DNA of 64,000 nt from Ephemerocybe angulata (GCA_013368325.1 JAACJK010000001.1:3162001-3226000); one strand, 5' to 3'. Shown: positions 22,225-34,167, numbered from the stretch's first letter. Numbers and translations: made by a program. The notes: generated by a model not told the origin, from the sequence alone.

Positions 22225-25037
22225 ATGGGGGAGCACACGATTGTGTAAGCAGCCTTTATCCTGTTTGAACGAGATCCGATACTAGCTGAATATACTCAGC
22301 GTTCTAGGCAAATCCGACGCCGGAAAGACCGCCGTAAGTTATCGACCTTGGTTCACTGAGGACGTCGATTCACATGGAGAACTACAGTTCATTAAGGCCA
22401 TCCAGAATGCAGCCGGTATACGTTTGGACGCCCCTGCAGCCGAGGAAGAACCAACGCTGAGCATCGTGGAGTACGAGGTAACCCTTTCGGACGGCCAATC
22501 GGTAACCTTCGTCGACACTCCTGGGTTCGATGGCTTTCAGCCGGGAGGGGAGCCCGCGAAGGAGACCGAGGAAATCCTCCAAATGCTGGAGGAGCACCTT
22601 GGGGCAAATGGGTGCGTAACGTCTCGGTTCCTTCAACGCTGCAAATAGGCCCTCAATGGGGGGAACACCAGGTCCAGGGCCGTGTCGCATGTTCTCGTCT
22701 TTTTCAATGCAAACGGCATGGATCCTACCGACTTCAAGCCCCGTGCCCAACGCGCTTTCGACAGGCTGTTCCCGAACGCTCAAATCGCAAGCATCACCAC
22801 CCGGTGGGACCAGATTGAGGATGACGATGGGCCTCCTTCAAGTTCCAAGGCCGAAGAGGCGCAGAGCAAAGAGGAAAGCTTATATGCCAGTGGAAGAACT
22901 GGCGGAAGCCTGTTGGAATATCTACTCGATGGCCGGCAAAATCAAGGCGGCGACCTCCTTCGTTTCCGCTCAGGCTTGTCCAATGAATCCTACTCATTGC
23001 CCCAGGACATCGTACACAAGCTCTTTGCTGGACCGGTATGTTGCATTCGGGGTTGTCGAGGTCTTTGTTCATTGTCAACCCTAGGGATCGGATACCACAT
23101 TGGAGAAACGGTTATCAGCGGTAACCAAGGAACGGGACGACCTCGCTGCCAAGTACGCTCTTCTTCTCGAGGAGAAACAAGCATGGACCGCTGGCGACTG
23201 CGCTCCTGGCCCGCCGGACTCGGAGCCCGTTCGCACCCTTACCTCGCGCACTCGACGACAGCGCCTCCTGGCCACGATCAAAAAATTCTCGGGTCAGGTG
23301 CTCGAGATGGTGGACGAACTTGACAGGGACGCTGACGATGCCGAGGATGAGCGTACAGCCTGTCGCGCGGAAGTCGAAGTTGCTTCCGCTGCAGTAAAAG
23401 TAGCCGAGGGCAAGCTTGAAGAAGCGAAGGAGGACGTGAAAGAGGCGGAGGAGGAACGTACCCGACTCAAACAGAAACAAGATTGGCTTACTGAGCAAGA
23501 GCGGGGATTGACCACGAAGCTGAATGAGCTCGAAACCTCAGCCGGCCGGCGTTCTGGGAGGGTGTTGCCAGTGAAGCAGCAGATCGCATTGGAACTGAAA
23601 CAGACGCAGACATCTCTCAAAGACACGGAGAGTTTTCTTTCGGCGGTGGAGGATTACTATATCACGGGTCGTCAAGCAGTCGAGCAGGCAACTGCGGAGG
23701 TAGAGAAGTGGAAGCGCGTCGAGCAAGAGAAGGATAAAGAGTTGAATGAACGGCTGTCCGAGTCTGAACAGCTTTTGAAGGAGCGGGAGAGCTTTCGACC
23801 TCTCCAGAGGTCTTTGTCCACAAACCTCGATGCGATGCGGGATGGGTTGAAGGATCGCTGGGAGGGGAAGCTTGGGAGCAACATCGTTTTCTTGGAGCAT
23901 CTCGATGGCCACGCCGTCGGTCCCGAGATGGTCGCACGCGGGGAAGATTGGGCTCCGACCATTGAGTCGTTCTACGAATCGCAGGTTGAGCTCACACTGT
24001 TGCAAGACATGGCCAAGTTCCACTCGGCTGTGCTCCGGTGGCTCAAGTCCCAGGAAGATACCGTTCAGCGAGAATGGGAGAAAGGCGTCGAGGACATCTT
24101 CGGACCTCCGCTAATTAATCTTCCTCCGCCCCCTCCCCCACTGACGGGGCACACCGGGGACGTAAACTCAGCGGTATTCTCCTGGGATGGAACGAAGATC
24201 GTTTCCGGGTCGGATGACCAAACAGTAAGGGTATGGGACGCACTGACAGGCGAGGTGCAGACTGTCTTGGAGGGGCACAGCGCACACGTTACGTCAGTTG
24301 CATTCTCGCCGGATGGAAAGGATATCGTCTCAGGGTCGTTCGACAAAACGGTCAGGGTGTGGGATGTGTTGGAAGGCAAGGTAAAGCGAGTACTTGAGGG
24401 GCACAGTGACGCCGTTCGGTCAGTTGACTTCTCAGCGGATGGATCACGGATTCTCTCGGGGTCCACTGATAAGACGTTGAGGATATGGGAAGCGTCAACT
24501 GGCAAGGTTCAACGTGTCTTGGAGGGGCATACTGGATATGTTTATTCCGCGGTATTTTCGGGCGATGGATCACGGATTTTCTCTGGGTCGCATGACCACT
24601 CAGTGAGGGTGTGGGACACTTTGACAGGCGAGGCGCGCACTGTCCTGAACGGGCACACAAGCCATGTCATCTCCGTTGCATCGTCGAGGGATGGATTACA
24701 GGTTGTGTCGGGGGCGTGCGACAATACAGTGAAGGTGTGGGATGTGTTGACAGGCGAGGTGCTGAGAGTACTGGAGGGGCACAGCAGTTACGTTTACGCC
24801 GTTTCCTTTTCTCGAGTTGGATCGCGGATCTGCTCTGGGTCGCTTGACAAAACATTGAGGGTGTGGGATCCATCGACTGGTAGAGTGCAGAGCGTGCTGA
24901 CGGGGCACAGCGACGCCATTCGCGGAGTGGCATTCTCAAGGGATGGTAGACGGATTCTCTCTGCGTCTTATGACAAAACAGCCAGGGTTTGGGATACCCC
25001 ACCCTTGATTACTTCCACTCAGAACACGTTAAATTAG
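22225..25037 (+). CDS. AIG1-like GTPase / coiled-coil / WD40 seven-blade protein, copy 2
   Basis: Five exons: 22225-22244, 22300-22333, 22388-22611, 22672-23035, 23085-25037; 864 aa, the same length as copy 1 after compensating small indels. Walker A is GKSDAGKTA, G3 VDTPGFDG and G4-like TTRWD; the coiled coil and seven WD40 blades are in the same places. All four introns are shared with copy 1. The start MGEHTIV lies on a 20-nt first exon as in copy 1. Frames are intact, so both copies are likely functional. Changes between the propellers concentrate right after each GH and at the residue before Asp in each GSxD. Stop 25035-25037. Confidence 0.85.
24139..25000 (+). repeat. Seven tandem ~126-bp WD40 repeats in copy 2
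   Basis: Same organisation as in copy 1, with shared DNA strings at ~126-bp spacing and each unit encoding one blade. Confidence 0.85.
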
Positions 25038-25540
25038 AGACCCACTGTTTGCTTCCGCCTCCCTGCCTTCGTCGTTCCATTCAAGCTATCCCTATCTTTC
25101 CCAATATATGTTATCTGCTTTCGTTTCTGTGCTCTCTCGCCGGAACCGGCATTGTTGCGGGTTTATTGGCACAATGGGTATATCACTTTCTCGTTCTCTG
25201 GTTCCCTTCTGAATAGAAGACCGTCAGATAGAATACAGCTATGTAGATCTTGGCGAGAATGTCTGTTTTTGGCGAAAAATGAGAACAAAATGAGAACCAG
25301 TCACTTACTCGTTGGCTGCATGCCAATGCGCCATGGTCATCCAATCTTGGGTGCAAGGCATAGCGCTTAACCTCTGGGTCTAGATATGTCATAACCTTTG
25401 GCGCTTGTGCCTTCCCAAAGCTAGCATCAGCTGACAGCAACTATAAAAGCAGAAACATACTGTTACAAATTATTTGTACAGCCAAACGAGCAGAATATCC
25501 AGCCTGTTAAAAGGCGAGACGGGCTACAGCCCCCTAATAT
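25038..25540. other. 3' flank shared by GTPase-WD40 copy 2 and DUF7918 gene D
   Basis: Convergent gene ends with about 500 bp between them. The sequence parallels 21265-21712 of unit 1 (for example CCTTCGTCGTTCCATTCAAG versus CCTTCATCGTTCCATTCAAG). No gene seen. Confidence 0.6.
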
Positions 25541-27588
25541 CTAAGTAAGATCAATCACTTCCCCAGGGTGGAAGTTCAGTTCTGTCTTCCGTTCCTTCTT
25601 CACCCGCTTTGACTCCAGCGGTTTAGTCGACGATTTGCTCCGCCGCTTTCTCTTCCTGGCTTCCATGTCAAGGTCGGTGAGATCAATCACTGCCCCACTG
25701 GGGGGAAGGACTGTCATCCCTGCCTCCGACCGTTCTTCCTTGACCGGTTTCGAGTCCAACAGTCTCGCTGACGACTCGCTCCTCCGCTTGCGTTTCTTGG
25801 CCTCGATATCCGCTATTAGCGCCTATCATTGTGTAAGTTTAGTGACCCACAATTCGTGCCATTAGGTGAACTTACATTTGTAGCAGCGAGTTCTTCCAAA
25901 GCCGCTGCCCGAGCCTTCATTTAAATTCAAACCAATCAATAACCCGGATAAACCTTAAGTGAGCCCCCAGCCCTCTTCAACTCACCTTCAACGCGTTCAA
26001 CTCCGCCGTGCTCATTTCTTCGAGGTCGTCACTCGACTCGGGCTCCTCTTCCTTCTTCACCACAGATTCAGACTTGACGACAGTACATTTGGGCGGAGGT
26101 GACGAGAGGGCGGAAGGCAGCTTCGAGCTCTTGCGTTTGCCACTTTCAGCGGGCTTGGGTGGACTCGGAGGCACACTCGAGTTCGTATTGGCGTTTATGG
26201 ATTCTGACCGTCGAAGTTCCGGAGTACTACTGAGCGGTGGGGGAACAGCGCTCAGGCTACTTCCTGAGCGCGAGCCGGACTGTGTGCTCGAGGCTCTGTG
26301 GTTCGGCGGGCTTATGTGCTGTACTCCAGAGGTGGACGCTTCAGAGGGCGGGGGCCCCAACTTGGAGGAGGAGGGGGAAGGGACCTTCGGCGCTTCGACG
26401 TTACGGGTATCTTTCCGCCGAGGAGGTTTGAGTCGGGGGTCACCTGGCTTGCCCATGCTGACAGCAGCGGCGGACGACGACGACGGCTCGGCGAGCTGGG
26501 AGAGCAGGGGCAGAGGGAGTGAAAATGGTATTGAACTCCCACCCCCTTGCACCGCTTCGAGAGCGGGATCCGGCCGTCTAGCGATTCCTTCAGCAAGGAG
26601 GATGTCTAGTAGCGATACAGAAAGTCAGAGGATGTTTAGCAGGGAAGGAATGCACGGCGGGAGGGATGGATTTGAAGCACTCACCCATGCTCCGATACTT
26701 GAAAACGACGTCCCCAATCTTGCGCGCGTTCGTGTAACCCATCTTTTCGTTCCCGTCCAGTGGATTCTCTTGCCCCAACACCGGCGCTGCCGCTGTATCC
26801 CGCGGTTCTCCAAACCTAAGTTCAATCCACGACAAAGAGTGATAGTCATGTCAGCATGCATGGATGTATGGTACGGCAGAGGAGTAAGACATACTTGATA
26901 CAGCTCTCCATCTTGCGCTTCGTCCGTTCGTGCACAACAGCGCCCTCCAAAGGCTTCGAGAGCGTCTCCTTATACGCCCGGCGTATAGCAACGTCCCACT
27001 TCCCCTCCGTAATATCCTCATACGTGTATATCGACACCACAAGATCGCCCAACCCGGGCTGCGCCTCCTCCGGCACACCGTCATCATCTACACCCAAATC
27101 TCAATTAGCCCTCTGCATCCCAACGCGACCACCAAGTAAACAAGCAAAGGAAACCCACATACCCGTCCTTACAAGCCTCGCAAACTGAAATGGCCTCAAC
27201 CTCCCATCCCCCTCCAAATCATACTGCCCCTCATAATACCTCGGACATCCCAACCCTCCCTCCGGATTCGACATCCGAATCGTCTTCTTCCCAATCCCCT
27301 CAATACGCTTCCCATCCATCTTAAATGCGAGTGCATAATTACACCGCCTCGGCTGCTCCGGAGCGCAAACAACGAATCTAAAGTCCTTGCCGGACCAAGT
27401 CAGGACCGTCATTCGTCCAATCATAAGTACATGGGTTGTGTAGTTAAACGCACCTTGCCCGTCTCGCACGGCACCCAACAGGTCATAGTATCCACCCCTC
27501 CATTCCCACTGCACCGAAAAAGCCCATATTCTTGCAGTCTATCGCCATCTACCTCTATCCAAATGTTGAACCCGAGATGCGAGGGCAT
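25541..27588 (-). CDS. DUF7918 domain protein D, with long Ser/Pro-rich insert and two V-I-D-L-T motifs
   Basis: Seven exons: 27588-27454, 27385-27163, 27087-26895, 26815-26685, 26605-25986, 25914-25876, 25822-25541; 540 aa, the longest copy. Start MPSHLGFNIWIEVDG, then MTCWVPCETGK, YYEGQYDL..FQFARLV, LGDLVVSIYTYED, VVHERTKRKMESCI and VVFKYRSMG at family positions. Exon 5 (620 nt) encodes a low-complexity Ser/Pro/Lys region not found in the other copies. The 39-nt exon reads ARAAALEELAATN. The last exon holds two basic blocks, each linked to VIDLT (one internal, one at the very end), as if the tail had been doubled. Its 3' end is the source or sister of the relic at 21713. Confidence 0.78.
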
Positions 27589-27852
27589 CTCGTTTAGTGT
27601 CCGTGTAAGTATGCGTTGTGCGTGTTTTGTGTTTTGGTGGGCAAGAACAAAGGGCACCTCGGACCTTTTTCCTCCCCGCCGCCGGCTAAACGTCGGCAAC
27701 TCAAAGAGCCAGTAGGCGCCCAATACCGCCCCAACGAATACATTTACAAGTAAGTAGAATAGTACAATAGCCAAACCAGAAACGAGGGAGAGACAAATAG
27801 TATATAGGGTATCCAAAACAACCCAAAATGTTCATGCACCCTCCTCGGACTC

Positions 27853-30800
27853 TCACCGCCGCTCCTTGACATAGAAATGCAGAATCAAGAAGCTCGCCGT
27901 CGTAAACGTGAGGAAGAAAATCCCAAGAAGCGTAATATTCGGCCACCAGAAGCTCTGCGACCTCAGCCCAAACGTCGACAAAATCGTCGCAGCCGGCACG
28001 TCCAATTCCACGCCATACTATTACAACAGTATCAGCATCCATCTTCAAATCGCGCACGAAGAGACGAGAAAATCGCACCTTATGCTCCTTCAACTGCAAA
28101 TACCTCAGCTCATTCACCGCCAACGCCTCAAACGCCGCATGGAAAAACGACACCGTATGCAACCACTGCAACACCGGCGCAACCGTCCCCCGATTAATCA
28201 ACAGCCCCGTAAACAGCAAATTAAACAGCATCACAAGCGTCCCCACAAGACTCGCCACGCTCACATTCTCAAACGTCACACTCAACATCAGCACCACGCT
28301 CGCCGTCGTCAAGTTGAACAACACAAGCGTGAGCAGGAACTTCCAGAAGCTCGCGACTTCGGGCACGAGGCCTACGAGCCCGTACACGATCCCGCCGAAC
28401 ATGAGCGGCGGGACGAGCCGCAGGGGAAGGATGTCGAAGAGGATCTTGGAGGTGAAGTATGTGAAGGTGCTGTAGTACCCGTTTGCACGTTCGCGCATGA
28501 AGAGGATCCGTTCGTTCGCGAAGAGGCCGAGGCTTGAGAGACAAGAGAAACCGAAGAGAGCGAGGGTGAAGAAGAATATGCCTGCAACCATCGTATGTCA
28601 GCCTTCGCCCGTCCTATACAACGAGAAGCACAACTCACCCAGCCGATTCTGGAATCCCGGAATGTCGTTCGTAACATTGTGCACGAAAAGGCCGCAAATA
28701 ACTGTCATGTTCATCAGCATCCAATCGTCAGAGCCCCAAGGAAGAGAAAAATAACACTCACGCGCCAACCCAATAGCCGACAAATAATGCGCTGCCAAAA
28801 GCGCCGGATCCCGATACAGGTTCTTAAACGCCCTCCCACTCAAAATCGTAAACTGCGTCCCCCAACTCGCCCTTTTCCTCCCCCTCAACAACGACGTCTC
28901 CAACACCGCATCCACAGGCTCATTGCTCACATTCCCTCCATTCGCCCCCGCCCCATTCCCATTCCCATTCGCCCCCCGCGCCACATCCTCCAACAAAGCC
29001 TTCGTCTCCTCCTCAATCCCCTTCGCAATCTCACTCGCACGATACGCCTCCACCAACGTATCCAACTTCGGCGCATGCGCCTGCCCTTTCCCAGCATAAC
29101 CCTTGCCCCCAGCCATTGTAACAGGCGTAACAGCGTCCAACAGATCCGCCGCGCGCTGCTTGATATACGTAAAGTTGCTGCTCGCACTGGTCACCGATTC
29201 GGGGGCGCGAACCTCAGCACCACTGCTATTCCCGTCTAGCGTCGTGGAGACGACCGAGCGCACGGAGATAGGCACGGTCTTGGGTACCAGCAGCCCGCGC
29301 TCTTCGTCTGCTAAGAGGTCTATCGTGCTTACGTTCTGCGATCCCGAGGTCGAGGACGAGGCGAGAGAGGCGTTCGTGGGTCCTTCGCCCAACTTCCCCA
29401 CGTTCAGTGCAGCCTTGGTCGTCAAATCAACTACAAGGTGACAACTGTCAGCCTGAGCAATGTTTAGAAGGTGATTGAGAACGTACTAAGATAGTCGGCG
29501 ATGTTGAATCCAGGTGGGCACGGCTCGCCAATACTCTCGAGGTAATCGCCACATTTGTGCATCTCGCCTGAGTAGACGAGCTTCCCTGCGGAGAGAACGA
29601 CGAGCTGGTCGAAGAGCGCGACGATGTTGCTGCGCGGCTGGTGGATCGTGAAAATGACCGTGCGGTTGTAGTTCCTCGCAAGCGAGACAAGAGACTCGAC
29701 GACATTGAACGCATTGAACGCGTCCAGACCTAAGATCAAACTAAGTTGACAAGTTGGCGAGTAAATCAATAGAGAGCTTACCGCTCGTAGGTTCATCCAA
29801 AAACAAGATAGACGGGCTAGTCACAAGTTCACAAGCAATAGACACCCTTCTCTTCTCCCCTCCACTAATACTCCTCCGCCCCGAAACCCCAATAGGCGAA
29901 TCCTTAATCCCCAAAATCCCGAGCTCATTCAACGTCTCCAGTGTCCTATACTTCTTCGCCTCATAGCTCATCTCTCGGGGCAACCGCAACAGCGCACTAT
30001 ACAACACAGTCTCATACACCGTCAGCGTGCCCATGAGGGTATCCTCCTGGTCCACAAAGCCCATAACCTTCCGGAACTCCGCATCCGCAACGTCCCTGCC
30101 ATTAACAAGCACCACCCCATCAACCACAACACCCTTCTTCCTCTTCCTCGCCAAGATGTCAAGCAGCGTAGACTTGCCGGCCCCAGAGGCGCCCATGATC
30201 GCCATAACCTGCCCGGACTTGACACGGCCAGATATGCCGTGCAGCAGTGTGCGCTCGGGGTTGAGTGCGTATGTGATGTTGGAGAAGTATAGCGAGGTGG
30301 GGACGTGGTCTGTCATGAGCTTCGCAGCCTCGGACTCGGGGAGTTTGATGAAGCCGTCGTCGGGGTTGCGGCGCCCAGCGTACCAGATTATGGCGGAGCT
30401 GAGGAGGACGACGGCGAGCGCGCCGACGGAGCTGAGCGCGACCCAGAGGGTGTTGTCTGGCTTCGGAGGGCGCTGCACACATTGTTAGTTAGCACACACA
30501 CATCGGGTGGTATGTAATGAGGCAGACTTACCACGTAACCGGGCACCTGAGAGTAGTGCAGGCACTCGCCACCCTTGCAGTTCAACGTAATATACTGGTC
30601 TCCAAACATCTGGTCAATGAGGTCGTTCATCGCCGGCTCCTCAAACTTGCACCCCGCGTCCGTCTTGCAGCTAAACGTCGCCGGACCGCGGATGCTCTCC
30701 TTCAAGAAGTCGCCGATATTCACGCTCCCGTCCTCGCCGCAGATAAAGCGCCCCGGGACGCAGGAGCACTTGACCTTCGCGCAGTCGTATATGGTGGTGT

Positions 30801-31674
30801 TGGACCCGTAGTCGACCTGGATGCGGGAGTCGCATTCGTCCAGCGCGCAGTAGAAAGACTCGACCTGGGCGGTCCAGAACTGGAAGCCGCACGTGCGCTC
30901 GGGCTTGTTGCAGCTGAAGGTGACTTGGGGCGGGCGGTCGGGGAGCATGTCGAGGATCTTGCGGTTCGTGACGTCGCACATCTGGTGGTTGCTGAACACG
31001 GTCTCGCCGCCTTTGTAGCATGTCATGTTGGGGGTGCCGCTGGGAGGCCCGTCGTTCTCTGAGCTCTGGAGGGCCCGGTCGTCTTTAAAGGAGGCGAGGA
31101 GGTCGTTGATCCCGCCTGCAAGGGGGAAGCCTATGCATGCGTCGTCGGTCTGGCATACTGCAAGATGCTGTTAAGACAAGCGGTTAAGGTTGCTGGTAGA
31201 GTACGCACCGTTGCAGTTTATGCCTCCCCAGCCGTCTTTGCACACACACGTCTCGTTCGGATTCCGGATGCGCCGTTGTTCGCCGTCCGCAAGCGAGTCG
31301 CACTGCGGGAGGAGGCAGTCGATGCCGCCCCAGCCTGGAGGGCACTTGCATTGTCCGTCGTACTCGTCGCACCGCCCGTACTGCCCACAATTGAATGCCG
31401 GGAGCATGCAGTTGAAGCAGGGTGGACATTGGCGTCCGCCTGGCTGCGCGTGAGCTTACATGGCCGGAATACATCTATCGTTGGGGGCTTACGAGGAGGA
31501 AGAAGGTCTGAGCCCTGTGTCATATTGAGCACAATACATAAAGGGTCGAGCTCGTTGTGTACTTACGGCGAGGGCGTATTCACTCTGGGCTAAAGCTGCA
31601 GAGACGTTCCGCGCGGCTGCGGACAGCGACAGCAGGGGGAGGGTCAAGAGGTAGAGAAGGCTCCCTGGCAACAT
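27853..31674 (-). CDS. ABCG-type transporter with EGF-like N-terminal domain (Adp1-like)
   Basis: Ten exons: 31674-31567, 31514-31493, 31439-31209, 31157-30532, 30472-29782, 29729-29487, 29430-28762, 28701-28639, 28581-28079, 28017-27853; 1106 aa. A signal peptide precedes a Cys-rich luminal/extracellular region with EGF-like modules ([32 protein letters not shown]). After a first membrane segment ([14 protein letters not shown]) comes the nucleotide-binding domain: Walker [10 protein letters not shown], signature ISGGEKRR, Walker [11 protein letters not shown] then LD, H-loop TIHQPRS. A Gly/Asn-rich linker leads to a C-terminal six-helix membrane domain. The order (Cys-rich, NBD, TMD) is that of yeast Adp1. 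Substrate unknown. All ATPase motifs are intact. Confidence 0.88.
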
Positions 31675-31903
31675 CTTGGTCTGACGCGCGAGGCAGCTCA
31701 GGTTCCGTCGTCGTCGTTGTCGTCGTCGTTCTGGTCGTTGTCGTCGTCGTTCTGGTCGTTGTCGTCGCCGTCTCGATGCGATGACGGCTGTTGGCCCGCC
31801 AGGCTGGAAAGGGAAGGTAGTTCCCACACGTAATTTGGCAGACGAGCGCGTATATTATATTACCGCGACGACCTTGACAAAGGCGACGACGACGACGACG
31901 ACA
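31675..31903. promoter_or_regulatory. Bidirectional promoter with trinucleotide repeats (ABC transporter / ALG12)
   Basis: Only 229 bp separate the two divergent ATGs. The stretch holds imperfect (GTC/GTT)n at about 31707-31775, including a repeated TCGTCGTTCTGGTCGTTG unit, and (GAC)n at 31883-31901 right before the ALG12 ATG. Length variation here could affect both genes. Confidence 0.65.
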
Positions 31904-33752
31904 ATGAAGACGGTCCCTTTGACGGGGCTACACGTTAACCTTGCGCTGGACGGCCTCATCCTCGCCACAGCATGGCTGCACGTCGCCCTCGCGCCCTACA
32001 CAAAGGTCGAGGAAAGTTTCAACCTCCACGCCGTGCACGACGTGCTCATGTACGGCTTCGGCAAAGACAGCCTAAAGAACGTATGTCCATGTCTATGATA
32101 TTGGAAGACCCACTAGAATGTTTAAAGTAGACCTGAATAGCACGACCATAACATCTTTCCGGGAGCTGTGCCTCGGACGTTCATTGGGAGTATATTCCTT
32201 TCATGGATCTCGACCCCGCTCCTCCAATTTGCCTCACATTTGGGTCTTATCGAGAACAAGTTTCATATCCAGGTTATAGGTAAACCACAAATCTCCTCAT
32301 ACTGACCTGAACTAACTCGAATACAGTTCGTATAATGCTCGCAGCACTCAACACCCTCGGCCTGTGTCTCGTCCGCCGCGCGGTATCCAACCGCTTCGGA
32401 CGCTCAATGGGCATATACTACACAGTCCTCACCTGTTCTCAATTCCACCTCCCATTCTGGATGGGCCGTACCGTGCCAAACATGTTCTCCCTCTTCCTGG
32501 GTACGCCTCTCTCCCTTTCGACCCACCACACCCGCTAAATTGATTCAAACAGTAAACATATCAACCTACATCCTCCTCAACCGAGCCCCCCACTCCCGCA
32601 AACCTTCCTCCACACAAAATTCCCTCGCCGTCTCCATCCTCACCTTCGCAGCCGCCGTATTCCGAGGCGAACTCGCCCTCTACCTAGCGCCCCTCTGTCT
32701 GCAAGCCCTCCTCACCCACAGGATCTCCCTCCCCACCCTCCTCAAAACCGGCATCATCTCAGGCCTCCTCTCCGCAGCACTGACCATCTCCGTCGACACC
32801 TACTTCTGGAACGCCCCAACCCCTCTCTGGCCAGAGCTCCAAGGCATCCTGTTCAACGTCCTCCAAGGCAAGAGCGCGGACTGGGGTGTATCACCCCCAC
32901 ACACGTATTTCACGTCTTTCCTACCGAAATTGCTGTTATGGGGACTTCCGCTCTCTCTCATTGGGATGTGGAAGGACCCCCGGATCCGTGCCCCTCTGTA
33001 CCCTGCCTGTTCATTCGTAGTCCTTATGAGCTCCCTCGGCCACAAAGAATGGCGCTTCATCATATATGTGGTGCCCATATTCAACATCGCAGGCGCAGGA
33101 GGCCTCTCCTTCTTGTACGTACACTCAAAATGGAAGATTCTGATACCGAAACTGACCTCACCTTAGCTTCGCGGTTCCCAAGAAGTCCAGGTGGGGCCCC
33201 ATATCCTTCCTCCTCGGCACCGCCCTCATCCTAGTCAACCTCGCCATCACCCTCTTCTCGACCTTCGTCTCAACAGCCAACTACCCCGGTGGCGCCGCGC
33301 TGCAGCAATTCCACTCCCTCTACAACCCACACACCACCAAGTCCCCCGTACACGTACATATTTCGAACCTCGCGGCGCAGACGGGCGCCTCGCTCTTCAC
33401 ACAGATATACTCCCAGCCGCAATGGGATGGTATTGGTGACAGGAATGTAAACTGGGTATACAATAAGACGGAGGGGCTTAGTTTGGCTGAACTTACTGGG
33501 TACAGCTCGCCGTTTACGCATCTTATCGTGGAGGAACTGCCGCCGAAGAGTGTGTTGCGGAGGAGGGGGTGGAAGGTTGTGAGAGCTGTGCGTGCGTATG
33601 GGGGTGTGAATTTGAGGCTGGAGGTGCTCGAGGAGTCGGTGCGGTCGGTATTGAAGGATCCGAGTTTGGTATATAGTGCTTTTGAGGGGCTGAAGGGCGT
33701 TGTAAATGTTAGGAGGGAGGAGAAGTTGTGGATCTTGGAACGTATAGAGTAG
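31904..33752 (+). CDS. ALG12: Dol-P-Man:Man7GlcNAc2-PP-dolichol alpha-1,6-mannosyltransferase (GT22)
   Basis: Five exons: 31904-32080, 32141-32279, 32327-32500, 32553-33114, 33167-33752; 545 aa. An ER multi-pass glycosyltransferase that adds the eighth mannose (alpha-1,6) to the lipid-linked N-glycan precursor. Landmarks are the GT22 luminal loop PYTKVEESFNLHAVHDVL (acidic pair after TKV), DHNIFPGAVPRTFIGS, the RGELALYLAPL and SVDTYFWNAPTPLWPEL segments, and GHKEWRFIIYVVPIFN. Several hydrophobic helices span the protein. The HKEWRF motif separates it from the GPI mannosyltransferases only weakly; the size and the SVDTYFW/PEL context fit ALG12 best. No breaks seen. Confidence 0.88.
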
Positions 33753-34167
33753 TTTGTGAGTTTCTGCGAACCCCTTCGTCCCTCCCTCCCACTCACTCAC
33801 TAACCCAACTCCTCTCTTTTTCGCAGGGTAGATACGCTCGGTCCAATTATACCCGCTTTCTTGGGCTACTCAAGTTGTGATCGGCGCTGTGATCGACTGG
33901 AGGAGAAAGGTGATGACAGAAAATCACAATTGGCGCCCGCGGTCGCAGACTAGATCGGGTTGGCAGCCCGGACTCGAAAGGAGGCGCTCCTTTTTCTGGT
34001 CAAGTTATATATGCGAGACGTGAGGGGTTTGCTTTCTTTTGAATAGCCTTGCGGTTCCTCCCTTACGACCCTTCACGACTTTTACGATTTTCCCTGTCAC
34101 GAACCCTTAACGCACATAATCTCCGATCCACACGCCTCTCATTCCTCCACTTGGCATCAGGATCACG
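33753..34167 (+). promoter_or_regulatory. Intergenic region with TATA-like element
   Basis: About 415 bp. TTATATAT lies at 34005-34012, roughly 155 bp before the ATG at 34168. No gene seen. Confidence 0.4.

Larger units (their letters stand above)
18267..25870. repeat. Tandem segmental duplication (unit about 3.77 kb) carrying GTPase-WD40 genes and DUF7918 3' ends
   Basis: Unit 1 runs from about 18267 to 22032 and unit 2 from about 22033 to 25870. Matching starts in the promoter (GACATCGATCGTCGATTAGGG), continues through all five exons and four introns of the WD40 genes, and goes on into the end of a DUF7918 gene. In unit 1 that end is only a broken relic; in unit 2 it belongs to an intact gene. 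The duplication therefore began inside or beside a DUF7918 gene. Borders are approximate because the edges are diverged. Confidence 0.8.

Noticed and set aside
27901..29239. Plus-strand frames of 200 or more codons opposite the ABC transporter
   Set aside because: Antisense shadows of exons with clear ABC motifs on the minus strand.
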